Shown here: positions 26,866 through 33,375 of the stretch, piece by piece
Position numbering within the stretch: the stretch's first letter is position 1
Layout of the letters: each line of letters opens with the position of its first letter
DNA from: an uncultured Candidatus Saccharibacteria bacterium
GTDB taxonomy: Bacteria; Patescibacteriota; Saccharimonadia; Saccharimonadales; Saccharimonadaceae
DNA: 64,000 bases
Assembly (NCBI GenBank): GCA_946404545.1
Contig: CAMJDZ010000001.1
Location: forward strand, 1 to 64,000
Direction of reading: 5' to 3'
Translations under genes and position numbers: made by a program
The notes under the pieces: generated by a model
The model's database searches: none
What the model saw: the letters and a program-made list of their open reading frames with translations, nothing else
Told to the model about the DNA's origin: nothing

Positions 26866-28034
26866 GCTTCTTCGTCGAGACCGGTAAGGCTCGCGTGCTG
26901 AGCATTTTGAATGACTTTTTCGCGGAGCTCATGATCAAAATCATAGTGTCCGGTGCGCTCCAAAATATCAGCAGCGAGATGGTAACGCGAAGCAAAATTA
27001 CGCGCCAATTCGTCTAGCGGTGTCGTCGTCGAACCTTCATCGCGGTAACCATGAATCGAGACGCGAATCGGGTTCGTGTAATGCGACACGATCCCGCGCA
27101 TTGTTTCGGCATAGCCGTGGAAGTTGATGATGATCGGCTTGTCGATTGTAAAGTAGTCGTCAAAATCATGCGGACGAAGCTTGCTCGTAGTCGTGCCGAT
27201 CGCACCGTACGAAAGCGCGGAAATGCCCACAAAGCGAATGCGCAAAGTCGGCACTCTTTCTTTGGCGATTTTAATCGCCGCAAGCATCTCTGTCGTCGGA
27301 ATATCGCCGACCGCCGCAACGACAACGTCTGGATTATCATCGGAAGCAAACTGGTAAATCGAGCAGCCCTGCTCTAACTGGAAGCGCGCATGGTTAATGT
27401 CGATCCAGCGCGGCTGCGGATTCTTATTAAATGTTGTAAGGTTTACAACATTTTTAGTTTGCATCATGTATTCCCAGACTGCCACCGCGGAAACATCGTC
27501 GGCTGGGAAGAAACAGTTCACGAGATTCGAAGGCTTCGCGAGCAAGTTTGAAATAATGGCCGGGTTCTGGTGCGTATAGCCGTTGTGGTCCTGGCGCTGC
27601 CAGCAAGAAGTCGAAAGCAAGTTTAGCGACTTAACGTCCGGACGCCATTCGCAAGCACTGCTCTGCTTGAGGAATTTCAAATGCTGGTCGAGCTGCGAAG
27701 AAACGATTGGGAAGAATGATTCATAGGATGTCATACAGCCGCTACCGCCACTCAAAATGTGGCCGGCGAGCACTGCGAAGAGCGTGTTTTCGGAAAGCAT
27801 TTCAATAACGCGACCATCGCGCGCGAGGTTCTTATCCCATGGTTCGATTTTGCCGCCCCATGCGCGGTTCGATGCTTCAAAAACAGTTGCGAGCTTATTC
27901 GAAGTCGTCTCGTCTGGTGAGAAGAAATAAAAATCTGGGTCCTGATACATTTGCTCACGGAGACATTCGCCGAGAGCTAGTGCGCTCGAGTATTCTTCGG
28001 CGCCTGGGTTATCAATCCTCGTGGGCAAATTCAT
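26862..28034 (-). CDS. xfp: Phosphoketolase, Pyr and C-terminal domains (subunit 2)
   Basis: A 390-residue protein equal to the middle and C-terminal domains of xylulose-5-phosphate/fructose-6-phosphate phosphoketolase. Conserved blocks: FFSPDETTSNKL, GCMTSYESFFPIV, SCWQRQDHNGYTHQNP, YFPADD-type VNCFFPADDVSAVAVWE, and the IPIRVSIHGYRDEGSTTTPLD-like end. It begins with its own ATG at 28034, with AAGGAG 7 nt upstream inside the 28012-28953 gene, and overlaps that gene by 23 nt in the +1 frame. The two parts meet at the PP/Pyr domain boundary, so a two-chain enzyme with coupled translation is likely. The alternative is a recent frameshift rescued by a chance SD. Confidence 0.92.
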   Translation of the reverse strand: MNLPTRIDNPGAEEYSSALALGECLREQMYQDPDFYFFSPDETTSNKLATVFEASNRAWGGKIEPWDKNLARDGRVIEMLSENTLFAVLAGHILSGGSGCMTSYESFFPIVSSQLDQHLKFLKQSSACEWRPDVKSLNLLSTSCWQRQDHNGYTHQNPAIISNLLAKPSNLVNCFFPADDVSAVAVWEYMMQTKNVVNLTTFNKNPQPRWIDINHARFQLEQGCSIYQFASDDNPDVVVAAVGDIPTTEMLAAIKIAKERVPTLRIRFVGISALSYGAIGTTTSKLRPHDFDDYFTIDKPIIINFHGYAETMRGIVSHYTNPIRVSIHGYRDEGSTTTPLDELARNFASRYHLAADILERTGHYDFDHELREKVIQNAQHASLTGLDEEA

Positions 28035-28953
28035 GGTAGAGCTCCTTAAAGTTATACGATTTCAGCCATTTTTCTAGCATTTCGAGTTGTTCGCGATCGG
28101 TCTTTGCCTCCGGCAACGGCACCTGGTGTGAAGCGCAGTTCCCTTCGAGCTTCGTGCCAGCGAGTTCGGCCGGGCCAGTGTAGCCTTTTGGCGTTTTCAT
28201 AATAATGAAAGTATTCGGCTTGAGGTTTTGAAGGGCAATCTGGAACTCTTCCGTATTCGTGCCGTCAATGATTACTGGGTCGTAACCAAAACCGCGGAAG
28301 AGTTGCAACAATTCACGCTCACTGCTGCGACCGTAAATTGTCGGGGCGGAAATCTTGTAGCCATTGAGATGGAGAATCGGCAAGACGCGACCGTTCTTAT
28401 CAGAGCGAAGAAGCTTATTGAGGTTGAGGCTCGCAAGCGCCGTAGCGGTTTCGAGCTCGCCATCACCAATCAAAACAGCAATGAATTTTTCTGGTTTACC
28501 TAAAGCCGCACCGTAAGCCGTCGCGAGCGAATAGCCAAGCTCGCCGCCTTCGGAAATCACGTCCGGCGTGAATGGACTAGCATGCGACGGAAAGCCGTAT
28601 GGCCAAGAAAACTTGCCGCAAATAAATTCGAGACCATGGAGATTTGGCGTCGCATCTGGGTAAGCTTCGAGCAAGTCGCCATCGTAGAATAAGTTAGCCT
28701 GCAAAGCCGGGAAGCCATGGCCTGGGCCCAAAATAAATTGCATGTCCGGGAAACGCGCCTTGAGGTTGGCGTAGGCTATGTTGATGCCCGGGCAAGAACC
28801 CCAATGGCCGAGCAAGCGCGGCTTGACGTCGCTGAATTCGAGCGGACGATTGAGCAAAAAGTTATCCTGCAAAAAGATTTGCGCAACCGCCAAATAGTTA
28901 CAAAAACGGATGCGCTGGTTAATCTTTTCGATACTGATGCCCAGCCCGTACAT
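28012..28953 (-). CDS. xfp: Phosphoketolase, thiamine-pyrophosphate (PP) domain (subunit 1)
   Basis: A 313-residue protein equal to the N-terminal, ThDP-binding domain of phosphoketolase. Blocks seen: FCNYLAVAQIFL, PRLLGHWGSCPGINI, GPGHGFPALQANLFYDG, SHASPFTPDVISEGGELGYSL, the ThDP motif IGDGELETATALASLNLNK (about 160-178), PILHLNGYKISAPT and MKTPKGYTGP. It ends KELYHEFAHED. Typical phosphoketolases are one chain of about 800 residues; the two parts here total 703, with shorter loops. TGCTAAAAT (28965-28960) ends 6 nt before the ATG: a predicted leaderless start. The enzyme cleaves xylulose 5-phosphate or fructose 6-phosphate to acetyl phosphate plus a shorter sugar phosphate. Confidence 0.93.
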   Translation of the reverse strand: MYGLGISIEKINQRIRFCNYLAVAQIFLQDNFLLNRPLEFSDVKPRLLGHWGSCPGINIAYANLKARFPDMQFILGPGHGFPALQANLFYDGDLLEAYPDATPNLHGLEFICGKFSWPYGFPSHASPFTPDVISEGGELGYSLATAYGAALGKPEKFIAVLIGDGELETATALASLNLNKLLRSDKNGRVLPILHLNGYKISAPTIYGRSSERELLQLFRGFGYDPVIIDGTNTEEFQIALQNLKPNTFIIMKTPKGYTGPAELAGTKLEGNCASHQVPLPEAKTDREQLEMLEKWLKSYNFKELYHEFAHED

Positions 28954-28977
28954 GCTTTTATTTTAGCATAAACGGGA

Positions 28978-29808
28978 TTAGAAATCGACGCGAAGCAGCC
29001 AGTTTAGAATGGTTTCTTTAAAGATTTTGTTGACCTTTTTTGCCTTGGCGCCGACGATATCGTGGCCGCCAAAAGTTTCAGTAATATTGATGCGCGAATT
29101 CTGCTTTGCCGCGGCGCGAAGATTTGCGCCAATCACGAGCGGATCGAGGCGGCCGTGAATAATCTCCATCGGGACCTTGAGGCCCGTAATCAATGCGTAA
29201 TTGTCTTTGTTGAGAATAATATTATTCATCGTTTCGCGGAAAGCCTGCGTGTCGAGGCTCTTTTTTTCGAAGCTCGACAACGATTCGACGACCGAAGCCA
29301 AGGCGCCGACTGCCTTGCTGCCCGTGTGATGATTGAGTGCCGTATAGAGTTTGTCGTAGAACTGGTCCTGAACGCTCGCCGCTTCGCGCGCCCGAATAAT
29401 TGGTGGCGAAATCAGAATTAGCTGGTCGACCATAATGTCGCCATTTTCGGCGTAGTCCATACCGATCAAACAACCCATCGAGTGACCACAAATAATGAGC
29501 GGCGTAGCAATTTTGAGTTTACGAAGCGTCTTCGTCAAAGTTTTGCGATAGCTCGCGTAGTCATATTTATACCATTTTGGTTTTTCAGATTTGCCAAAAC
29601 CAATTAGGTCCAGCGTTATAAAACGCACTTTCGATAAATCTTTGTCTTTTGTGAGTTCTGGTAGCATATGGCGCCAAGTCGAGTGACTCGCCGCAATGCC
29701 GTGCAAAAAAACGACGGTGATTTCTGGTTTTGAAACGGCGCAGCGATCATAGCGCACGCGCATCCGGAGTGGGATTTTGAGTACTTTGTGGACAAACCAG
29801 TCGTACAT
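28978..29808 (-). CDS. Alpha/beta hydrolase
   Basis: A 276-residue alpha/beta-hydrolase fold protein. The oxyanion block VVFLHGIAASHSTW (about 33-46), the nucleophile elbow CGHSMGCLIG (Ser about 110), the acid region IHGRLDPLV (Asp about 215) and the His in FGGHDIVGAKA (about 245) are all present. Family members are esterases, lipases or C-C hydrolases; the substrate cannot be told. It starts one base after the DHH-phosphoesterase gene ends, so the two are co-transcribed. Confidence 0.9.
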   Translation of the reverse strand: MYDWFVHKVLKIPLRMRVRYDRCAVSKPEITVVFLHGIAASHSTWRHMLPELTKDKDLSKVRFITLDLIGFGKSEKPKWYKYDYASYRKTLTKTLRKLKIATPLIICGHSMGCLIGMDYAENGDIMVDQLILISPPIIRAREAASVQDQFYDKLYTALNHHTGSKAVGALASVVESLSSFEKKSLDTQAFRETMNNIILNKDNYALITGLKVPMEIIHGRLDPLVIGANLRAAAKQNSRINITETFGGHDIVGAKAKKVNKIFKETILNWLLRVDF

Positions 29809-29809
29809 A

Positions 29810-30778
29810 CTACATTTCCAGCAACTTCATCGTTGCAGAAATTAATTCCGGCAAGACAGAATTATAGTCTTCATAAATGCGGAAGCCCGCAGCGTACGGG
29901 TGACCGCCGCCGCCGAAGTAGCCCGCGAGCTGGTCGGCGATTGGTTTGCTAGCACGGATTTTACCAGTCAATTTGCCATCTGGATAAGTCTTAATTGCGA
30001 CTGCGATTTCAACACCTTCGACGAGGCGAAGTTCTTCGAGAATGAGGACATTTGGATTATATTCGTCAGAAAATTCCTGGATATCTTCGAATGGAATCAA
30101 AACCGTCGCAAGCTTGCCGTCGAGATGATACTCGATGCGCTTGATAAGGTCAGCTTTGTAGTCAAGAATGCGTGGCGACTTCTTCATGAATTCGCGGCGA
30201 CGTTCTTCCATCTCGGCAATCTGCGCACCGTCGTCGAGCAAAGTCGCGACTGCGCGGTAATCGTCAGCTGAAGTCGACTGCGAAGTAAGTCCGAGCGTAT
30301 CCGACAAAATGCCATAGACAAGGTGTTCGGCGCACTGTGCATTAATCGCAATGTTTTGCTCGGTAAAAATCTTGAATAGCAAAGCACAGCAGCTGGAAGT
30401 ATTTTCAATAATTCCCTCGTATGGGAAATCCAAATCTGCTTCAGATTCGTGGTGGTCGACGACCAAGACTGGCGCCGTATAAAGACAATTGCGAATTGCA
30501 CCGTCGTCGAGCAATTTGCTCAAAAGCACCGTGCTTGCCGTATCGACAATAATATAAGCGTCGGCTTTGTATGGGAATTCGTTCGTAACGCGATCCCAGC
30601 CCGCAAAATAACGCATGTATTTTGGAATGTCGACTGGGCAATAAAGCGAAACCTCGCAATCGGCCAAGGCTTCTTCGAGTGCCAAAGCAGAGCCCAGCGA
30701 ATCACCGTCCGGGTTTTCGGCTTGGATAACACAGATATGTTTTTTATCTTTAATGAAATTTGAAAAATTATCGTACAT
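29810..30778 (-). CDS. DHH/DHHA1 phosphoesterase, NrnA-like
   Basis: A 322-residue bimetal phosphoesterase. DHH-domain motifs: AENPDGDSLGSALAL (about 20-34), IIVDTAST (about 85), VVDHHESEADL (about 115, the DHH signature). The DHHA1 domain carries GGGGHPYAAGFRIY near 293. Such proteins degrade short oligonucleotides or pAp, or hydrolyse cyclic dinucleotides; length and lack of extra domains fit the NrnA type best. TAAAAT (30791-30786) ends 7 nt before the ATG, so a leaderless mRNA is predicted. Confidence 0.92.
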   Translation of the reverse strand: MYDNFSNFIKDKKHICVIQAENPDGDSLGSALALEEALADCEVSLYCPVDIPKYMRYFAGWDRVTNEFPYKADAYIIVDTASTVLLSKLLDDGAIRNCLYTAPVLVVDHHESEADLDFPYEGIIENTSSCCALLFKIFTEQNIAINAQCAEHLVYGILSDTLGLTSQSTSADDYRAVATLLDDGAQIAEMEERRREFMKKSPRILDYKADLIKRIEYHLDGKLATVLIPFEDIQEFSDEYNPNVLILEELRLVEGVEIAVAIKTYPDGKLTGKIRASKPIADQLAGYFGGGGHPYAAGFRIYEDYNSVLPELISATMKLLEM

Positions 30779-30796
30779 TAAGATAATTTTAACATA

Positions 30797-31042
30797 TTAG
30801 TAAATATAAATGCGACTGCTGTCAACACAACGCAACAATTCCGACAACGAATAGCCGTAATCGCGCAAGTATAGAATGCCCTCGAAATAATCCGAAGTCG
30901 TCTTGCGGCCGTATTTTTCGCCAAAAGCATATTCGCTCTTGAACGCGTAGTCAACCAGCTTGACTACGTAACGCTTCATGCCGTGATCAAACTCCACCTG
31001 CCGACCGCGCCAAAGCAAATCTTTGAGATAGCTCTCCGACAT
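30797..31042 (-). CDS. Small protein, unknown function
   Basis: An 81-residue soluble, Tyr- and Lys-rich protein starting MSESYLKDLLWRGRQ. The ATG at 31042 is chosen because GTGGAGTG lies just upstream and TATACT (about 31080-31075) would start transcription after the alternative ATG at 31084. I recognise no family. The tail DSSRIYIY is hydrophobic. It diverges from tRNA-Trp and precedes the DHH gene on the same strand, which has its own promoter. Confidence 0.6.
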   Translation of the reverse strand: MSESYLKDLLWRGRQVEFDHGMKRYVVKLVDYAFKSEYAFGEKYGRKTTSDYFEGILYLRDYGYSLSELLRCVDSSRIYIY

Positions 31043-31123
31043 TTTGCATACACTCCACTTTTTATTAGATTCAGTATAGCACACAAAATCAGGAGTGGAG
31101 TATGATATAATGTTTTAGTGCAT

Positions 31124-31199
31124 AGGGGCGTAGCTCAGTTGGTAGAGCACTGGTCTCCAAAACCAGGTGTCGCGAGTTCGAGTCTTGCCGCCCCTGCCA
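31124..31199 (+). tRNA. trnW: tRNA-Trp (CCA)
   Basis: A 76-nt tRNA with encoded 3' CCA. Acceptor stem AGGGGCG (31124-31130) with CGCCCCT (31189-31195), discriminator G. D-arm TAGCTCAGTTGGTAGAGC, anticodon stem CTGGT/ACCAG with loop CTCCAAA giving anticodon CCA, and T-arm with GTTCGAGTC. TATAAT at 31106-31111 lies upstream. Confidence 0.97.
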
Positions 31200-31204
31200 G
31201 ATGC

Positions 31205-31232
31205 TCAAGCTTTTCTTTGAAAAGAAAAGCTT
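31205..31232. repeat. 12-bp perfect inverted repeat after tRNA-Trp
   Basis: CAAGCTTTTCTT and its complement around TGAA. It lies 6 nt after the tRNA and has no T-run, so it may be a processing or stabilising hairpin. Confidence 0.65.
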
Positions 31233-31254
31233 GTTAAAAAGAAACTACAGCATG

Positions 31255-31290
31255 GAACAAAAAACAGGCACATGTCCTGATTTTTTGTTC
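31255..31290. terminator. Bidirectional terminator between tRNA-Trp and 31320 gene
   Basis: GAACAAAAAACAGG pairs with CCTGATTTTTTGTTC around CACATGT, with T6 on one strand and A6 on the other. Confidence 0.75.
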
Positions 31291-31319
31291 TGAAAAATAT
31301 ACCGGTCGCGGATTTCTTT

Positions 31320-31862
31320 TTATTTCTTGTAGAGTTCGATATTATAGATTTCGCCGTCCATCAAAGTAATGTCGACAGCGTAGTTTTCGTCGGCATAGGT
31401 CAGATATTTGTAGTGACCAAAATTCGTCACCTTAGTCGTGCCAAAATAAGTCACGAAGTCCGCGATGCGCTTAATCGGATAGCCCCGATATTCGATGATT
31501 ACGTCGTCGATCGTCTTCGACTTTTCGTCGCCAGATTCAGTCGCAAAGAAAGCGAGGCGATCGATATGTTTATTCTCGTCGAGCGAGATTGAAACACCCT
31601 CCCAAAGATATTCATAATCCGCGTCCACGATGCCATGGCGGCGCACTTCGAGCGGCACTTCATCACCTAGTTTATAGCCTTCAAAACTCAACTCGGCATA
31701 GTCGCGTTCCTCTTCGAGCGCGCGGTTATGTGGCATCTCGCGCAGGCCAACCACCAAGATAGTTGCCGTAACGAGGCACAAAAAGAAAAGGACAACAATC
31801 CACATAAAATAGAGTTTGCGACGATGCTCGGCGAGCGAACGGCGGATTTTCTTTTTAGCCAT
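31320..31862 (-). CDS. Membrane-anchored protein, unknown function
   Basis: A 180-residue protein with a basic N-terminus (MAKKKIRRSLAEHRRK), one TM segment (about 19-41) and an extracytoplasmic domain of about 135 residues that looks mostly beta, with many Tyr and acidic residues. No known motif. SD is GGGAAGG; TATAAT lies at 31891-31886, with a weak TTCACC 17 bp upstream. It diverges from the 32005 gene. Confidence 0.7.
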   Translation of the reverse strand: MAKKKIRRSLAEHRRKLYFMWIVVLFFLCLVTATILVVGLREMPHNRALEEERDYAELSFEGYKLGDEVPLEVRRHGIVDADYEYLWEGVSISLDENKHIDRLAFFATESGDEKSKTIDDVIIEYRGYPIKRIADFVTYFGTTKVTNFGHYKYLTYADENYAVDITLMDGEIYNIELYKK

Positions 31863-31915
31863 GACCTTCCCTTTTAACTATAACCATTATACATGATTCA
31901 CCGCGTCGGGTGAAA

Positions 31916-31944
31916 TTGACTTTTTTGACTTGTAGTGGTATAAT
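31916..31944 (+). promoter_or_regulatory. Promoter of the 32005 gene
   Basis: TTGACT (31916-31921), 17 bp, TATAAT (31939-31944) with TGG before it. It is the same type as in the 7078-10215 array. The leader is about 54 nt and ends in CGGAGGTGATT. Confidence 0.8.
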
Positions 31945-32004
31945 AATAAGATAACTTTATTTTAGTCCTTTTACATACATCATTACACACGGAGGTGATT
32001 ATCT

Positions 32005-32583
32005 ATGGCAGTATCTGTTACAGAGTATCGCAGAGCAGTAAAGTTGGCGCGGTGGAGATTATATTCAATGATCAAATACTGGTCATGCCATCCTTTCAAC
32101 TTCAAGGTTTACGAGAGCTATCTTAATACTATTCTGATGGCGATTCTAAATCTAAGGAAGCAGGACTTCGAAGAGCCACTCCCGAGCGATTTGTTCGGCT
32201 GGGAAAAGACCTACTCCAAGGGGATAGATTCATTCAAGGCACTCACTGATCTCTATGAAATCAAGGCGAGCGATGAAGATGTCGAAGCTCAAGAGCATGT
32301 CGAATTCTTAAAAAACGTCCTGGACAATATCAATCCAACCACGTCGCCGACAGTAAATTTCGTCTTGAATGCGGAGCTCGATTTTGTAATCGGAGACGCT
32401 ATGCTAGACGAAGAGTCGAAGGCCGCAGCCCTTATCAAGCGCAAGAAGCTTGATCCAAATTATGAAAAATTTGGAGATAATGCTGATTTCGACGAGTGGG
32501 CAAGCGAATTTGAAGCGAAGAAGAAGGAGGACCAGCTCAAAGAAGAAGACTCCTGCCCCGAAGAGGAGGCGGACCCCTATTAA
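32005..32583 (+). CDS. Small mostly helical protein, unknown function
   Basis: A 192-residue protein without TM segments. The N-terminal half is predicted helical and basic/aromatic (EYRRAVKLARWRLYSMIKYW), the middle is acidic, and the last 45 residues are a charged tail (FEAKKKEDQLKEEDSCPEE). I recognise no family and see no clear similarity to the small-paralogue array, but it uses the same promoter and SD style. It is a monocistronic cassette directly followed by the two ncRNA cassettes. Confidence 0.72.
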   Translation: MAVSVTEYRRAVKLARWRLYSMIKYWSCHPFNFKVYESYLNTILMAILNLRKQDFEEPLPSDLFGWEKTYSKGIDSFKALTDLYEIKASDEDVEAQEHVEFLKNVLDNINPTTSPTVNFVLNAELDFVIGDAMLDEESKAAALIKRKKLDPNYEKFGDNADFDEWASEFEAKKKEDQLKEEDSCPEEEADPY

Positions 32584-32613
32584 CTCTGACACCTTTGAAG
32601 AAAGTAAAGTTTA

Positions 32614-32647
32614 CCCCTGGAGCAAGACGCTCCGGGGGTTATTTTTT
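32614..32647 (+). terminator. Terminator of the 32005 gene
   Basis: CCCC-T-GGAGC (32614-32623) pairs with GCTCC-G-GGGG, followed by TTATTTTTT. Confidence 0.9.
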
Positions 32648-32658
32648 GCCAAAAATGC

Positions 32659-32687
32659 TTGACTTTTTTAACAAAGTGTGCTACAAT
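32659..32687 (+). promoter_or_regulatory. Promoter of ncRNA 1
   Basis: TTGACT (32659-32664), 17 bp, TACAAT (32682-32687) with TGC before it; TSS near 32694. Confidence 0.8.
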
Positions 32688-32693
32688 ATAGAC

Positions 32694-32980
32694 ACTGGTA
32701 GTCTTTTTGACCCAGAATAGATCTTTAAGGCACAGGGACAGAGATAATCTCTTTCCCGCACACAAGAATAATTGGGCAACCGCCAGATCCTTCAGGTGTA
32801 TAACAATGATGTATGACGACAAAATATAACATGGGCGAAATGTTGGCGGCGTCCGTATAAGCACAATTGTTCAACGTTCTGCTCTACGATCGATAGGTCG
32901 TAGGCCCACATAATAGGCTCCTCGGACTCTTATCTCCGGGGGTCTCCCCCCGGATTCATAAGAGCCCGGGGGCTTTTTCT
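32694..32980 (+). ncRNA. Structured non-coding RNA 1, family unknown
   Basis: About 285 nt with a strong promoter, no long frame and several hairpins: a 5'-terminal stem (CTGG/CCAG plus GTC/GAC, about 32695-32715); GGGA.AGAGA/TCTCT.TCCC (32735-32757); CCGCCA paired with distant TGGCGG (about 32780 and 32843); TGGGC with GCCCA; CTACGA/TCGTAG (about 32884-32903). The 3' end holds a nested hairpin (32927-32964) and CCCGGGGGC plus T5; CCCCCGG can pair with CCGGGGG on either side, as in an attenuator. One seven-codon frame (ATG at about 32807) follows AGGTG. I see no signatures of tmRNA, RNase P RNA, SRP RNA or 6S RNA. ORFs crossing it are shadows. Confidence 0.7.
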
Positions 32981-33008
32981 TGCACTATTTTAGAGATTAT
33001 GCTATTAT
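32980..33008 (+). promoter_or_regulatory. Promoter of ncRNA 2
   Basis: TTGCAC (32980-32985), 17 bp, TATTAT (33003-33008) with TGC before it. TSS near 33015. It begins directly at the end of the T-run of ncRNA 1. Confidence 0.7.
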
Positions 33009-33014
33009 ACGCAT

Positions 33015-33338
33015 ATTGTTTGACTTAGCCATCTTGGTATCTTTGGCTATACGAACCTCCATTAGTTCCAAACAATTGCACGTTTTAGTCCTGCCCCAGT
33101 TTGCTGGAAAAAACTGGGAGCTATCGTAAACTACAAAGTTAGCCTCTATGGAGCCTGAAAGATTTGCATAACACCTTGTCAATGTAGGCATCACGAGAGT
33201 TTTCTTCCAAAGAAGATATAAGTTTTTATTCGCTGAAAAGTTCGACCGCTGAGCACGCGACGCCGGCTCCACGTCCTTTCAATGGCTATCTTTCTAGATT
33301 TACGATTGCGGTTGTGCCCATTCGCACAGCCGCTTTTT
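33015..33338 (+). ncRNA. Structured non-coding RNA 2, family unknown
   Basis: About 325 nt between a promoter and a strong terminator, without a credible coding frame. Helices seen: ATTGTTTG (about 33015-33022) with CAAACAAT (about 33069-33076), enclosing TAGCCA/TGGCTA; CCCAGTTT/AAACTGGG (about 33095-33118); TCTTC-CAAA-GAAGA (about 33203-33216); GACG/CGTC (about 33258-33274). A long-range helix closes the 5' domain of about 60 nt. I looked for tRNA-like ends, tag frames and RNase P, SRP and 6S consensus elements and found none. It lies directly upstream of the ABC exporter genes but is separated from them by its own terminator. Confidence 0.68.
33308..33338 (+). terminator. Terminator of ncRNA 2
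   Basis: GCGG-T-TGTGC (33308-33317) pairs with GCACA-G-CCGC (33324-33333), followed by T5. The next -35 begins 2 nt later. Confidence 0.92.
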
Positions 33339-33339
33339 A

Positions 33340-33368
33340 TTGACTTTAAATTTTAATCTTTCTAAGAT
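33340..33368 (+). promoter_or_regulatory. Promoter of the ABC exporter operon
   Basis: TTGACT (33340-33345), 17 bp, TAAGAT (33363-33368). The -10 ends 7 nt before the ATG at 33376, so the mRNA should start at or next to the start codon. Confidence 0.8.
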
Positions 33369-33375
33369 AGAAGAT

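Noticed and set aside
28012-28034. Programmed frameshift joining the two phosphoketolase parts
   Set aside because: No slippery heptamer is evident, and the second part has its own ATG with an ideally placed SD, so separate initiation is simpler.
32761-32840. ncRNA 1 as a tmRNA, with the short frame before TAA at about 32828 as tag
   Set aside because: The peptide does not end in the usual Ala-Leu-Ala-Ala type tag, there is no tRNA-like T-arm and no CCA end.
33230-33260. TTCGACC in ncRNA 2 as a tRNA or tmRNA T-loop
   Set aside because: The flanking five bases on each side (AAAAG and GCTGA) are not complementary.
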